This document shows positions 32,263 through 42,181 of a stretch of DNA of 46,083 nucleotides, one piece after another. The first letter of the stretch is position 1. Every line of letters begins with the position of its first letter. Under the pieces are notes generated by a model. The model was not told where the DNA came from. It searched no databases and saw nothing but the letters and a program-made list of their open reading frames with translations. The translations under genes were made by a program, and so were the position numbers. The DNA is from Amaricoccus solimangrovi (GTDB taxonomy: Bacteria > Pseudomonadota > Alphaproteobacteria > Rhodobacterales > Rhodobacteraceae): the NCBI RefSeq assembly GCF_006385685.1, contig NZ_VFRP01000029.1, forward strand, positions 1-46,083, read 5' to 3'.

Positions 32263-32341
32263 GGCGGCGAATATGCATAGGCTTATTCGCCGCCGACACA
32301 CCCGGCCCTGCGAATATGTCCATGCATATTCGCAGGGCCGG
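32263..32341. terminator. Two adjacent hairpins sharing a 12-base motif
   Basis: The first hairpin pairs GGCGGCGAATA (32263-32273) with TATTCGCCGCC (32284-32294). The second pairs 17 bases, 32302-32318 with 32325-32341, around a six-base loop. Both contain GCGAATATGCAT (32267-32278, and inverted at 32322-32333). They separate convergent genes and probably end both transcripts. Confidence 0.75.
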
Positions 32342-32344
32342 AGC

Positions 32345-32983
32345 TCACTTGGTCCCGAACAGCCGGTCGCCCGCGTCGCCCAGACCGGGCATGATGTAGC
32401 CCTTCTCGTTGAGCTTCCGGTCGAGCGCGGCGGTGACGATCGGCACGTCCGGATGCGCCTCCCGCATCCGTGCCACCCCCTCGGGCGCGGCGAGCAGGCA
32501 GAGGAAGCGGATGTCCCCCGCCCCCGCCTCCTTCAGGAGGTCGATGGCCGCGACCGAGGAATTGCCGGTGGCGAGCATCGGGTCGAGCGCGATCACCACC
32601 CGCTCCTCGAGATCGGCGGGAACCTTCGAATAGTATTGCACCGGCCTCAGCGTCGCCTCGTCGCGGTAGAGCCCGACGAAGCCGACGCGGGCCGAGGGGA
32701 TGAGTTCCAGCACCCCGTCGAGCAGCCCGTTGCCCGCGCGCAGGATCGAGATCAGCGCGAGCTTCTTGCCGGCCAGCGCCGGCGCCTCCATCTCGGTCAG
32801 CGGCGTCTCGATCGTGCGCGTCGTCATCGGCAGGTCGCGCGTCACCTCGTAGGCGAGCAGCAGGCTGATCTCGCGCAGGAGGCGGCGGAATCCGGCGGTC
32901 GAGGTCTCGCGCTCGCGCATCAGGGTCAGCTTGTGCTGGACCAGCGGGTGCTTCACGACGGTCAGATGCGGGGTTTCGGTCAC
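32345..32983 (-). CDS. upp: Uracil phosphoribosyltransferase
   Basis: Upp converts uracil and PRPP to UMP for pyrimidine salvage. Key motifs are [20 protein letters not shown] at the N terminus, [20 protein letters not shown], the PRPP-binding [19 protein letters not shown] and the end [18 protein letters not shown] use the GTG at 32983, which gives 212 residues, the usual length, and has GGAG nine bases upstream. Starts further out (ATG 33022 or GTG 33040) would add a leader of about 13-19 residues that is absent in typical family members. The gene ends four bases from the second hairpin. Confidence 0.95.
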   Translation of the reverse strand: MTETPHLTVVKHPLVQHKLTLMRERETSTAGFRRLLREISLLLAYEVTRDLPMTTRTIETPLTEMEAPALAGKKLALISILRAGNGLLDGVLELIPSARVGFVGLYRDEATLRPVQYYSKVPADLEERVVIALDPMLATGNSSVAAIDLLKEAGAGDIRFLCLLAAPEGVARMREAHPDVPIVTAALDRKLNEKGYIMPGLGDAGDRLFGTK

Positions 32984-33163
32984 GTCTGCGATCTCCGGAA
33001 AAGCGCGGGGTTTCGGCGCCATGCCGTTCGATCTTGTCACCGGCGGGAGGCGATGGGCAACGGCGAAGTCCGGCGCCGGCTCCGGAAGGCCGGGTTCGGC
33101 CGTGTCGCGCGGCCCGGCCGGGGGCCACGCGCGCGGGACGGCCGGCCGGTGCTCCGAGCGCCG

Positions 33164-34084
33164 CTACCCGGCCGGGGCCGGCTGGGCGGCGCGGCCGAAA
33201 TCGGGGGCGGCGGTGTCCTGGCCCGCGTCGATGATGCCGCGCCGGATCGCCCGCGTGCGGGTGAAATAGGCGCGCAGATGCTCCCCGTCGCCGAGCCGGA
33301 TCGCACGCTGGAGCGCGAAGAGTTCCTCGGTGAAGCGGCCGAGGATGTCGAGCGTCGCCTCCTTGTTGTTGAGGAAGACGTCGCGCCACATCGTCGGATC
33401 GGAGGCGGCGATGCGGGTGAAGTCGCGGAAGCCGGCGGCGGAATACTTGATGACCTCGCTCTCGGTCACGCGACTGAGGTCGTCCGCGACGCCCACCATC
33501 GTATAGGCGATCAGATGCGGCACATGGCTCGTCACCGCGAGGACGAGGTCGTGGTGCTCGGCGTCCATCACCTCGACATTGGCGCCGAGCGCCTGCCAGA
33601 ACGCCTCGAGCGCGGCGACGGCGCGCGGATCGGTGTCGGCGGGCGGGGTCAGCACGCACCAGCGGTTGTCGAAGAGCGCGGCGAAGCCCGCGGCCGGGCC
33701 GCTGTGCTCGGTCCCGGCGAGCGGGTGGCCGGGCACGAAATGCACGCCTTCGGGCAGGAGCGGCCGGATCGCGGCGATGACCGAGCCCTTGACCGAGCCG
33801 ACGTCGGAGACGGTGGCGCCGGGTTCCAGCGCCGGGGCGATCTCTTCCATCACCCCCGCCATCGCGCCGACGGGCACGCAGAGGATCACCAGATCGGCGC
33901 CCCGTACCGCCCCGGCGGCGGTGTCGTGGATCTCGCCGAGCCCGAGCCGCCGCGCCTCCTCCCGCGTCGCCCCGGTCCGGGCATGGCCGGTGACGGTGAC
34001 GGGAAGCCCCGCGCGGCGGATCGCGTGGCTGATCGAGGAGGCGATCAGCCCGAGGCCGATCAGGGCGACGCGCCGGTAGGCCAT
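33164..34084 (-). CDS. tyrC: Prephenate/arogenate dehydrogenase family protein
   Basis: This NAD(P)-dependent enzyme converts prephenate (or arogenate) toward tyrosine. It is 306 residues. The N-terminal nucleotide fold begins [20 protein letters not shown], in which the usual third Gly is Ala. The catalytic His is in FVPGHPLAGTEHSGPAAG. Helical domain motifs HVPHLIAYTMVG and AAGFRDFTRIAASDPTMW are characteristic of the family. Its ATG overlaps the stop of hisC by one base (TGATG), so both are made from one message. HisC-like aminotransferases also act in the phenylalanine and tyrosine steps, which explains the pair. Confidence 0.93.
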   Translation of the reverse strand: MAYRRVALIGLGLIASSISHAIRRAGLPVTVTGHARTGATREEARRLGLGEIHDTAAGAVRGADLVILCVPVGAMAGVMEEIAPALEPGATVSDVGSVKGSVIAAIRPLLPEGVHFVPGHPLAGTEHSGPAAGFAALFDNRWCVLTPPADTDPRAVAALEAFWQALGANVEVMDAEHHDLVLAVTSHVPHLIAYTMVGVADDLSRVTESEVIKYSAAGFRDFTRIAASDPTMWRDVFLNNKEATLDILGRFTEELFALQRAIRLGDGEHLRAYFTRTRAIRRGIIDAGQDTAAPDFGRAAQPAPAG

Positions 34085-35181
34085 CAGACGCGGGCCTCCG
34101 CGAAGGCGCGCACCACTTCCGCCACGCGGGCGCAGGCCTCGGCGTCGCCGATGGTGATCCTGAGGCAATCGGGCAGGCCGTAGCTTGCGACGCGGCGCAC
34201 GATGATTCCGGCCTCGCGCAGCGCGCGGTCGCAGGCCTCGGCCTCGGCCGCGTCGCGGAAGCGCGCGAGGATGAAATTCGCGTGGCTCTCGTCGGAGGGG
34301 ATCCCCGCGGCGGCGAGATCGGCGGCGAGCCGGGCGCGGTTCCCGGCGTTGAGCGCGCGGCAGCGGTCGGCATGGGCGGTGTCGCGGATCGCCGCCTCCG
34401 CGGTCACCAGCGCCGGGCCGGAGAGGTTGAACGGCCCGCGCACGCGGTTGAGCGCCGCGATCACGTGGTCCGGGCCGTAGCCCCAGCCGACGCGAAGCCC
34501 GCCGAGCCCGTGGATCTTCGAGAAGGTGCGGGTCATCACGACGTTGTCGCGCGCCTCGACGAGCCGCGCGGAGCCGTCGAAATCCCCGCCGACGAATTCC
34601 GCGTAGGCGCCGTCTACGACGAGGAGCGCCTCCGGCGGCAGCCCCTCGGCGAGGCGGCGGATCTCCTCCGCGCCGACCAGCGTGCCGGTCGGATTGGCGG
34701 GATTGGCGAAGAAGACCAGCCGCGTGCGTCCGGTGCAGGCGGCGAGGATCGCGTCGACGTCGACCCGGCGCTCGCGCTCGGGGACGACGACCGGCGTCGC
34801 CCCGGCGGCGAGGGCGACGATGCGGTACATGCCGAAACCGTGCTCGGTATGAATCACCTCGTCGCCCTCGCCGGCGTAGGTCTGGGCGAGGAAGGTCAGG
34901 ATCTCGTCCGATCCGGCGCCGCAGATGACGCGCTCCGGATCGAGCCCGTGCACCGCGCCGATCGCGGCGCGCAGCGCGCCGTGGCCGCTGTCGGGATAGA
35001 GCGCGAGATCGGCGGCGGAGGCCGCGAAGGCGGCGAGCGCGTCGGGGCTCGGGCCGTAGGGATTCTCGTTCGAGCTCAGCTTCAGCGCCCTCAGGCCGCC
35101 GATCCTGCTCTCGCCGCCCACGTAGAGCGCGATGTCGAGGATGCCGGGACGCGGACGGATCGTCGGATGGGGCTCGGACAT
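34084..35181 (-). CDS. hisC: Histidinol-phosphate aminotransferase
   Basis: A PLP-dependent fold-type I aminotransferase of 365 residues. Evidence includes [20 protein letters not shown] near the N terminus, [20 protein letters not shown], the [13 protein letters not shown] segment, [12 protein letters not shown] and the PLP lysine in [20 protein letters not shown]. The C-terminal part with [20 protein letters not shown] is typical. It forms an operon with a prephenate dehydrogenase. In many alphaproteobacteria this copy serves in both histidine and aromatic amino acid synthesis. Confidence 0.93.
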   Translation of the reverse strand: MSEPHPTIRPRPGILDIALYVGGESRIGGLRALKLSSNENPYGPSPDALAAFAASAADLALYPDSGHGALRAAIGAVHGLDPERVICGAGSDEILTFLAQTYAGEGDEVIHTEHGFGMYRIVALAAGATPVVVPERERRVDVDAILAACTGRTRLVFFANPANPTGTLVGAEEIRRLAEGLPPEALLVVDGAYAEFVGGDFDGSARLVEARDNVVMTRTFSKIHGLGGLRVGWGYGPDHVIAALNRVRGPFNLSGPALVTAEAAIRDTAHADRCRALNAGNRARLAADLAAAGIPSDESHANFILARFRDAAEAEACDRALREAGIIVRRVASYGLPDCLRITIGDAEACARVAEVVRAFAEARV

Positions 35182-35251
35182 GACGGGGCCTCTGGCGGAA
35201 ACTGGCCGTCTCCTATCCCGCCGGGGCGCCGATTTCCAGCGCGATCGGCGC

Positions 35252-36925
35252 TCAGGCGCGCAGCGCGCCCGGCGCCGGCGGCGCGGTCTCGGCCGGGGGC
35301 AGCGGCAGTTCGATCCAGAAGCGCGAGCCGAGCCCCGCCACGCCGTCGAGCCCGATCCGCCCGCCCATCCGCGCCACGATCTCCGAGGAGATCGCGAGGC
35401 CGAGGCCGCTGCCGCCGTGGCGGCGGACCGCGCCGGCGTCGCCCTGTTCGTAGGGTCTGAAGATCCGCTCCCGGAGATCCTCCGGGACGCCGGGGCCGGT
35501 ATCCTCGACCTCGATCCGGGTATGGCCGGGGGCTGTCTCGCGCACGCGCACGAGAACGCCGCCGTCCTCGGTGAACTTGAGCGCGTTGCCGACGAGATTG
35601 GTCAGCACCTGCCGGAGGCCCTGGCGCTGACCCCGGCGCGGCGCCCGCGCGCCCGCCATGTCGAGATCGAGCCGGAGTCCGCCCGCGAAGGGCAGGAAGC
35701 GCGCCTCCTCGATCACCTCCTCGATCAGCGCGCGCAGGTCGAAATCCTCGATCTCCGCCTCCGCGGCGTCCTCGAGGCGGGAATAGTCGAGGATCCGGTT
35801 GATCACGTCGAGCAGGTGGAAGCCGGAGCGGCGGATGATCTCGACATTGGCGCGCGTGCCGGGGTCGAGCGGCCCCGCGAGCACGACGCTCGCCATCCCG
35901 ATCACGCCGTTGAGCGGCGTGCGCACCTCGTGGCTGACGGTGGCGAGGAGCCGGGTCTTGGCCGCGTCCGCGGCGCGCGCCTGTCCGGTCATCTCGGCGA
36001 GTTTCGCGGTGCGCTGTTCCACGCGCGCCTCGAGTTCGGCCCCGCGCGCCGCGACCTCGGCGAGCGCGTCGAGCCGGTCGCGGTTGACCGCGTGGACGAA
36101 TTGCGCGGTGACGATCAGCAGGTTGAGATAGAGCGTGGTCAGCAGATAGGCCGGATCGAGCACGCTGGTCCCCGCGTCGCGCAGCACGAGATAGAGCACG
36201 GCGTGCGCGGCGAGCAGCCCGACCAGCGCGCCGTCGAGCGTGCGCGGCTGGATCGCGACCCAGAGGCAGAAGGGCATCGAGAGCACGAGCGCGGTCCCGG
36301 CGGTGAAGCCCGGGTCCGTTTCGCGCAGGACGAGGGCGAGAACGGCGACGAGCAGCGCCCCCACCAGCGCCATCCGGATGGCGGGCCAGGGATCCTCCGC
36401 CACCGCGCGCCATTCGCCCGCGTGGGAGATCACCGGGAAGGCGGTGACGATGCCGAGCGGGAGGAAGAGCCCGATGACCGCGAGGAAGGGGGCCGGACGG
36501 TCGAGCGGGACGAAGCCGAGCCCGGCGGAGGCGGCGATGACCAGCCCGGTGACGAGGACGAAGATCCCGGCGCCGCCGAGCAGGACGAAGAGATCGCCGG
36601 TATGCGACCGGCCCGGCCGGCGCGGCCGGACCCGCCGGAGCGCGGCGCCCGCGATCCACGCGGCCAGCCCGTGCGCGAGCGCGATGGTCAGCGCGGACGC
36701 GGGCGGCAGGCCGATCAGCGTCTGCGCGAGGAGGAAGCCCGCGGCCACCGCCAGGGCCCCCGCGCCGCCGTGGCGCAGCCCGGCGGCGAGGGCGAGCCCC
36801 GCGGCCGGCGTGGCGCCCGCGACCGGGCCATGGCCGAACCCGAGGAAGCGCACCAGCAGGACGATCGCCCCGATCCCGAGGGTCACCCCGACGAGGGACA
36901 GGGCATCTCTTCGAAGATCGGTCAC
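35252..36925 (-). CDS. Membrane sensor histidine kinase, MASE1-like
   Basis: The N-terminal half holds eight or so hydrophobic helices resembling a MASE1 sensory domain (residues 1-290 of this form). A short coiled coil follows ([20 protein letters not shown]), then HisKA with the phospho-acceptor in [20 protein letters not shown]. The HATPase domain has [20 protein letters not shown] (N box), [12 protein letters not shown] and [12 protein letters not shown] (G boxes). There is no receiver domain and no response regulator next to it, so it is an orphan kinase. The signal is unknown. I favour the GTG at 36925, which has GGAG five bases upstream and begins the first helix. An ATG at 37018 would add 31 residues with no ribosome site. 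Confidence 0.9.
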   Translation of the reverse strand: MTDLRRDALSLVGVTLGIGAIVLLVRFLGFGHGPVAGATPAAGLALAAGLRHGGAGALAVAAGFLLAQTLIGLPPASALTIALAHGLAAWIAGAALRRVRPRRPGRSHTGDLFVLLGGAGIFVLVTGLVIAASAGLGFVPLDRPAPFLAVIGLFLPLGIVTAFPVISHAGEWRAVAEDPWPAIRMALVGALLVAVLALVLRETDPGFTAGTALVLSMPFCLWVAIQPRTLDGALVGLLAAHAVLYLVLRDAGTSVLDPAYLLTTLYLNLLIVTAQFVHAVNRDRLDALAEVAARGAELEARVEQRTAKLAEMTGQARAADAAKTRLLATVSHEVRTPLNGVIGMASVVLAGPLDPGTRANVEIIRRSGFHLLDVINRILDYSRLEDAAEAEIEDFDLRALIEEVIEEARFLPFAGGLRLDLDMAGARAPRRGQRQGLRQVLTNLVGNALKFTEDGGVLVRVRETAPGHTRIEVEDTGPGVPEDLRERIFRPYEQGDAGAVRRHGGSGLGLAISSEIVARMGGRIGLDGVAGLGSRFWIELPLPPAETAPPAPGALRA

Positions 36926-37116
36926 CTCGGCTCCGCGGATCGTCTCGTCTGCGCTGACGCGGGAAACCGCCGGGGAGCATCGTCCCGGCGCCGGCTTCCG
37001 CGGGCGGGATTCGGTCATCCCGAGACGGCCGCCGGAGGCATGTCAGGCGAAGCGCGCGCACGTGTCAAGTGTGCGGGCGGCGGAATTGCGGCCGAATGCG
37101 AGTATCCGCCGCCCGA

Positions 37117-39354
37117 TCAGAAGAAGCTCTGCGGGTCGATGTCGACGGTGACGCGGACATTGGCCGGAACCGCGACGGCGGCGATCCAGGCGTGGATCGC
37201 GGACTGGATCGCTACCCCCTTCGGCGCCTTTACGAGCAGGCGCGCGCGCCAGCGGCCGCGGATCCGGGCGATCGGCGCGGGCGCGGGTCCGTAGACCTCG
37301 GCGCCGAGCGCGCGCAGCCCGTCGACGGCGCGGCCGAGCGCGCGGGCGGTCTCCCAGGCGCGGGTCTCGTCGGTTCCGGTGACGATGATGCCCGCCATCC
37401 GCCCGTAGGGCGGCGCGCCGGCGAAGCGGCGCTGCTCGGCCTCGGCGCGCCAGAAGCCCTCGTCGTCGTTCTCGAGGATCGCCCGGATCGCCGGATGATC
37501 CGGCAGATGCGTCTGGATGAGCGCGAGCCCCGGCCGCTCCGCCCGCCCGGCGCGGCCGGCGACCTGGCGGATCAGCTGGAAGGTCTTCTCCGCGGCGCGC
37601 AGGTCGCCGCCCTGCAGGCCGAGATCGGCGTCGATCACGCCGACCAGCGTCAGATGCGGGAAGTTGTGCCCCTTCGAGACCAGCTGCGTGCCGATCACCA
37701 GATCCGCGCCGCCGGCGGCGATCTCGTCGATCCGGGCCTTCAGTTCCGCCGCCCCCTGCGCGAGGTCGGAGGAGAGGATCGCGCGGCGCGCCCCGGGCCA
37801 GAGCGCCTCGGCCTCCTCGGCGACGCGCTCGACGCCGGGGCCGAGCGCGGTCATCTTGCCCTCGACCTCGCAGGCGGGGCAGCGGGTCGGGATCGGCCGG
37901 GTCGCGCCGCACTGGTGGCAGACGAGGCGGCCCCGGAAGCGGTGCTCGACCATGCGCGCGTCGCAATTGTCGCAGCCGACCTGATGGCCGCAGGCGCGGC
38001 AGATGGTGAGCGGCGCGTAGCCCCGGCGGTTGAGGAAGAGGAGCACCTGCTCGCCGGCGGCGAGGCGGTCGGAGACCGCGCGCGCCAGCGGTTCGGAGAT
38101 GAAGCGCCCCGGACCGGGCGCCGCCTCGCGCAGGTCGACCGCCGCCATCTCCGGCAGCCGGGCGACGCCGAACCGTTCGGGAAGCTCGAGGCGCGCGTAT
38201 TTGCCCGCCTCCGCGTTCGCCCAGGTCTCGAGCGAGGGCGTGGCGGAGGCGAGGACCACCGCCGCCTTCTCGATCGAGGCGCGCAGCACCGCCATGTCGC
38301 GGGCGTGGTAGATCACGCCCTCCTCCTGCTTGTAGGAACCGTCGTGCTCCTCGTCGACGACGATCAGGCCGAGATCGGCGAAGGGCAGGAACAGCGCCGA
38401 GCGCGCGCCGACGACGAGCTGCGCCCGCCCCTCCGCCACCGCCGTCCAGCCCCGGCGGCGGTTCGCCTGGGTGACGCCGGAATGCCACTCCACGGGGCGC
38501 GCGCCGAAGCGCGCCTCCACCCGGTCGAGGAATTCGACCGAGAGCGCGATCTCGGGCAGGAGCACCAGCGCCTGGCGCCCGGCGGCGAGCGCCTCGGCGA
38601 CGGCCTCGAGATAGGCCTCGGTCTTGCCCGAGCCGGTCACGCCCTTCAGCAGCGTCGTCGAATAGGCGCCCGAGGCGACGCGCGCGCGCAGCGTCGCGGC
38701 GGCGGCGGCCTGGGCGGGCGAGAGCGCGCGCGCCGGCGCCTCGGGATCGAGCCGGGGAAAGGGCGGGTCGCGCGTCACGATCTCGCGCCGGATCACGCCC
38801 GCCTTCTCGAGCCCGGCGACGACGCCATGCGAGACCCCGGCGAGCGCCGCGAGTTCGCCCGGCGCGAAGCCGAGGTTGCCGTATTCCGCGAAGGCCGCGA
38901 GCACGCGCGCGCGCGCCTCCGTCATCCGTTCGGGCACGTCCTCGGTCAGCCGCAGGAGCGGGCGCGAGGCCGGCGGCTCGCCGAGCCCGGGCGCCCGGCT
39001 CGCGAGGCGCAGCATCAGCGTGAGCGGGGTCAGCGTGTAATCGGCGGCCCGCGTCAGGAATTCGCGCATCTGTCCGCGCATCGGCGTCACGTCGAGCCGG
39101 CGGGCGATGTCGCGGAGCTTCTCCGGCGGGAAGCCGCCCCGCCCCGGCCCCCAGACCACGCCCAGCACCCGGCGCGGCCCGAGCGGCGCGGCGACGAAAT
39201 CGCCCACCGAGACGCCGCCCCCGGGCGCGCGGTAGTCGAGGAAGCGGTCGAGCCCCTCCGCCGTCAGCACCGCGACGGGCGTGCCCGCCGGGAATTCCGG
39301 CGGCGCGGCGGGGTCGCCGGGCAGGTCGGGTCGAGTGGGATTGAGATGTTCCAT
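37117..39354 (-). CDS. priA: Primosomal protein N' (replication restart helicase)
   Basis: PriA loads the replisome at stalled forks. This 745-residue protein has the 3'-end-binding N terminus (PVAVLTAEGLDRFLDYR), the Walker A box LLKGVTGSGKTEAYLE (about residues 235-250), the DEEH box VVDEEHDGS, and a zinc-binding region of paired cysteines: CRACGHQVGCDNCDARM and CHQCGATRPIPTRCPACE. Helicase motif V and VI segments follow: GTQLVSKGHNFPHLTLVG and QVAGRAGRAERPG. I use the ATG at 39354 (MEHLNPTRPD). An in-frame ATG at 39378 is the alternative. Opposite strand to DUF484 and xerC, as often in alphaproteobacteria. Confidence 0.96.
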   Translation of the reverse strand: MEHLNPTRPDLPGDPAAPPEFPAGTPVAVLTAEGLDRFLDYRAPGGGVSVGDFVAAPLGPRRVLGVVWGPGRGGFPPEKLRDIARRLDVTPMRGQMREFLTRAADYTLTPLTLMLRLASRAPGLGEPPASRPLLRLTEDVPERMTEARARVLAAFAEYGNLGFAPGELAALAGVSHGVVAGLEKAGVIRREIVTRDPPFPRLDPEAPARALSPAQAAAAATLRARVASGAYSTTLLKGVTGSGKTEAYLEAVAEALAAGRQALVLLPEIALSVEFLDRVEARFGARPVEWHSGVTQANRRRGWTAVAEGRAQLVVGARSALFLPFADLGLIVVDEEHDGSYKQEEGVIYHARDMAVLRASIEKAAVVLASATPSLETWANAEAGKYARLELPERFGVARLPEMAAVDLREAAPGPGRFISEPLARAVSDRLAAGEQVLLFLNRRGYAPLTICRACGHQVGCDNCDARMVEHRFRGRLVCHQCGATRPIPTRCPACEVEGKMTALGPGVERVAEEAEALWPGARRAILSSDLAQGAAELKARIDEIAAGGADLVIGTQLVSKGHNFPHLTLVGVIDADLGLQGGDLRAAEKTFQLIRQVAGRAGRAERPGLALIQTHLPDHPAIRAILENDDEGFWRAEAEQRRFAGAPPYGRMAGIIVTGTDETRAWETARALGRAVDGLRALGAEVYGPAPAPIARIRGRWRARLLVKAPKGVAIQSAIHAWIAAVAVPANVRVTVDIDPQSFF

Positions 39355-39510
39355 CGCCGGCCAGTCTTGGTCTATCATCGCGGCAAATCACAAGGGCCGA
39401 AGGGCCGGCAATCGAGAGAGCAGTCCCATGGGAGCATCCGACCGCGCGGCGCTTCGCCGTGCCCAGCCTTCTCAACCCGCGCCCCGCGCGGCGATCGCCG
39501 GGCCCGCGCG

Positions 39511-40230
39511 GTGAGCGCGGTCTCGGAGGAGGCGGCGAGCCTCCTGCGCGACCGGATCCTCGCGGATCCCGCGCTCGTGCTCGAAGACGACCAGGTGATG
39601 CGCGCGCTGCTCGCCGCCGACCGGCGGACGCAGGGGCGCAACGTGGTCGATCTGCGCGGCGTGCTGGTGGAGCGGCTGGAGGATCGGCTGGACCGGCTCG
39701 AGGACACGCATCGCGAGGTGCTGGCGGCGGCCTACGAGAATGTCGCGGGCACGAACCAGGTGCATCGCGCCTGTCTCGCGCTGCTGGAGCCCGCGGATTT
39801 CGAGGGGCTGCTGCGCGTGCTGACCCACGACGTCGCGATGATCCTCGGCGTCGAGGTGATCCGGCTCGGGCTCGAGGCGCCGGCGGCGCCGGCGGGGTCG
39901 AGCCTCGGACCGGAGGGGCCGCTGCGCGACGTGATGGTGGCGCTGCCGCGTGGCGGCGTGGACGCCTATGTGCGCCAGGGCCGGGGTCTCGGCGCGCGGC
40001 GCGTGACGCTGCGCCACGCCCGGCCGGAGGAGAACGCGATCTATGGCGCGCGCGCGGGCGAGGTCCGCTCCGAGGCGCTGCTGAAGCTCGATCTCGGCCA
40101 GGGCAATCTCGGCGGGCTGCTCGCGCTCGGCGCGGCGGACGGGCACCGGTTCCACCCCGATCAGGGCACCGACCTGCTGGGCTTCCTAGCCGGCGTCTTC
40201 GAGCGGGTGATGCGGCGCTGGCTGTCGTGA
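39511..40230 (+). CDS. DUF484 family protein
   Basis: The protein has 239 residues. It starts with a helix-rich segment (RDRILADPALVLEDDQVMRA) and a coiled coil of VDLRGVLVERLEDRLDRLED type. It ends with a GAF-like sensor domain (LLKLDLGQGNLGGLLALGAA, then DLLGFLAGVFERVM). DUF484 proteins are found next to xerC in many proteobacteria but have no firm function. The GTG at 39511 is the likely start, since there is no ATG in frame nearby. Its stop overlaps the xerC GTG start (GTGA), so XerC and this protein are co-translated. Confidence 0.9.
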   Translation: MSAVSEEAASLLRDRILADPALVLEDDQVMRALLAADRRTQGRNVVDLRGVLVERLEDRLDRLEDTHREVLAAAYENVAGTNQVHRACLALLEPADFEGLLRVLTHDVAMILGVEVIRLGLEAPAAPAGSSLGPEGPLRDVMVALPRGGVDAYVRQGRGLGARRVTLRHARPEENAIYGARAGEVRSEALLKLDLGQGNLGGLLALGAADGHRFHPDQGTDLLGFLAGVFERVMRRWLS

Positions 40231-41183
40231 CCGCGCCGGTGGTGAAGGCCCCCGACCGGCCCGCGCCGTCGGAGGGCGCGGTGGCGCTGCTCGGGGACTG
40301 GCTCGCGCAGCTGAGCGCGGTGCGCGGCGCGAGCCCGCGCACGATCACCGCCTATCGCCGCGACGTCTCGGGCTATCTCGGCTTTCTCGCGCTGCACGAG
40401 GGCGGCCCGATGGGGGCGGAGGCCTTGGCGCGGGTCGCGGTGCCGGACCTGCGCGCCTGGATGGCGGCGGAACGCGCCCGCGGCCTCTCGGCGCGCTCGC
40501 TCGCCCGGGCGCTCTCGGCGGTGAAGAGCTTCCATTCCTGGCTCGCCGAGGCGCGCGGCGCGCCGGCGCCGGCGGTCTCCGCGACGCGGGGACCGCGGAC
40601 GAAGCAGCGCCTGCCCCGCCCGGTCTCGCCGGACGCCGCGCGCGCGCTGCTGGCCGCGGTCGAGGCCCAGGCGGAGGAGCCCTGGATCGCGGCGCGCGAT
40701 CTCGCAGTGCTGACGCTGCTCTACGGCGCGGGGTTGCGCATTTCCGAGGCGCTGGGGCTGCGCCAGTCGGACGCGCCGCTCGGCGAGACGCTCCGGATCA
40801 CCGGCAAGGGCGGGCGCGAGCGGCTGGTGCCGGTGCTGCCGGTCGCGGCGCGCGCGGTGGAGGACTACCGCGCGCTCCTGCCCTACGCCCCCGGCCCCGA
40901 GGCGCCGCTCTTTCTCGGCGCGAAGGGCGGGCCGCTCAACCCGCGTCTGGTGCAGAAGGCGATGCAGACGGCGCGCACCGCGCTCGGTCTGCCGGCGACC
41001 GCGAGCCCGCACGCGCTGCGCCATTCCTTCGCGACGCATCTGCTGGAGGCGGGCGGCGATCTCCGCGCGATCCAGGAACTGCTCGGCCACGCCTCGCTCG
41101 CCACGACCCAGGTCTATACCGGCGTCGACCAGGCGCGGCTGATGGAGGTCTACGAGCGGGCGCATCCGAAGGCGCGGGGGTAG
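40227..41183 (+). CDS. xerC: Tyrosine recombinase XerC
   Basis: XerC works with XerD at dif to resolve chromosome dimers at division. The 318-residue protein has the core-binding N-terminal domain (RGASPRTITAYRRDVSGYL) and a complete active site: Arg in YGAGLRISEALGL, Lys in ITGKGGRERLVPV, HxLR in SPHALRHSFATHLLEAGG, His in IQELLGHASLATTQ, and Tyr in QVYTGVDQARLME. The start is a GTG that overlaps the DUF484 stop. An intrinsic terminator lies about 90 bases after the stop. Host-type rather than mobile-element recombinase, in contrast to the integrase at 5722-6915. Confidence 0.96.
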   Translation: MTAPVVKAPDRPAPSEGAVALLGDWLAQLSAVRGASPRTITAYRRDVSGYLGFLALHEGGPMGAEALARVAVPDLRAWMAAERARGLSARSLARALSAVKSFHSWLAEARGAPAPAVSATRGPRTKQRLPRPVSPDAARALLAAVEAQAEEPWIAARDLAVLTLLYGAGLRISEALGLRQSDAPLGETLRITGKGGRERLVPVLPVAARAVEDYRALLPYAPGPEAPLFLGAKGGPLNPRLVQKAMQTARTALGLPATASPHALRHSFATHLLEAGGDLRAIQELLGHASLATTQVYTGVDQARLMEVYERAHPKARG

Positions 41184-41274
41184 GAGTCGGTCGCGGGGGC
41201 GCGAATATCTCTGCTTCGCACTGGAAGCGACCCTTCGCCGCGGCGCGGCCAGCTCCGCAGCCATCTGCGCCGCG

Positions 41275-41292
41275 GCAGACGGTCTGCTTTTT
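41275..41292 (+). terminator. Intrinsic terminator after xerC
   Basis: GCAGA (41275-41279) pairs with TCTGC (41283-41287) over a CGG loop and is followed directly by TTTTT (41288-41292). A second, larger GC-rich inverted repeat (CCGCGGCGC with GCGCCGCGG) lies just before it. This is one of the few hairpins in the window with a proper T tract. Confidence 0.7.
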
Positions 41293-41419
41293 AGCCGTTC
41301 GAGACTGCGGCGGCGGGCAAGGAACTTGATGCGATCTGTTGTGTAGGGGACAACGTCTCATGCATTGAAAAGAGACGCGGGTGGGTGCCGCGCAGCACGA
41401 TGATCGAGGAGGCAATGGT

Positions 41420-42181
41420 GTGAGTTCAATGCAGTTCTCGTCCGCGGTAATCGAGAAAGTCGGCTTTTACGTTTACCGGTTGATCGACCCGCGGAACGGA
41501 GAGACCTTCTACGTTGGAAAGGGGAAAGGAAACCGCGTCTTTCAGCACGCGGGGGGATCACTCGGAAAGGAGGATCTTGAATGGACAGGCGAGGACGAGG
41601 TCTCGGCGAAGTTGAAGAGAATCAAAGATATTCGTCGTCAGGCCGAAGCAGGTTTCGGACTTGAGGTAATCCACGTCATTCATCGTCATGGGATGGACGA
41701 GAAAACCGCGTTTGAGGTCGAGGCGGCTTTGATCGATGCCTACCCAGGCCTCTCCAACGTCCAAGGGGGCCACAGCAGCGGCGATCGTGGCAGCATGCAC
41801 GCCAGTCAGATTCAAGCCAAATACGACCTTCCGGAACTTGGAGACTGCGCGGACCTGAAATTGCTGCTCATCAACATCAACGCCGTCGAGAGCGACAAAG
41901 GGTGGGAAAACGTCTATGATCAAGTCCGCACAAGCTGGCGCCTAAGTCCGGACCGCGCCCGTCAGGCCGATTTTATCATCGCCGTGTGGCGGGGGATCAC
42001 GCAAGCGGCATATGTCGCCGAAAGGTGGAAGGCACTCCCAACCGGACGGTATGAATTCGAAGGTCATCCGGCACCCACCGAGATTTGGAAGCGTCTGATC
42101 GGCTCGAACGGTAAGCGGGTGGTTCATCCAGACATGAAGCACCTGCAAAACCCCATTCGGTACTGGAATATCCCACAGTAG
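41420..42181 (+). CDS. GIY-YIG (LEM-3-like) nuclease-family protein
   Basis: The first 110 residues match the GIY-YIG fold of the LEM-3-like branch: EKVGFYVYRLIDPRNGETFY with the first motif, then FYVGKGKGNRVFQHAGG with the second, and a later Glu in FEVEAALIDAYPGLSN. Proteins of this fold cut DNA or RNA using a Tyr, Arg and Glu set. The C-terminal 130 residues have no named domain (VAERWKALPTGRYEFEGH). The GTG at 41420 has GAGGAGG seven bases upstream. An ATG at 41429 is less well placed. Its base composition is clearly lower in GC than its neighbours, and it stands alone between xerC and opgD, so it was probably acquired. Defence or mobile-element roles are possible but not shown. Confidence 0.8.
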   Translation: MSSMQFSSAVIEKVGFYVYRLIDPRNGETFYVGKGKGNRVFQHAGGSLGKEDLEWTGEDEVSAKLKRIKDIRRQAEAGFGLEVIHVIHRHGMDEKTAFEVEAALIDAYPGLSNVQGGHSSGDRGSMHASQIQAKYDLPELGDCADLKLLLININAVESDKGWENVYDQVRTSWRLSPDRARQADFIIAVWRGITQAAYVAERWKALPTGRYEFEGHPAPTEIWKRLIGSNGKRVVHPDMKHLQNPIRYWNIPQ

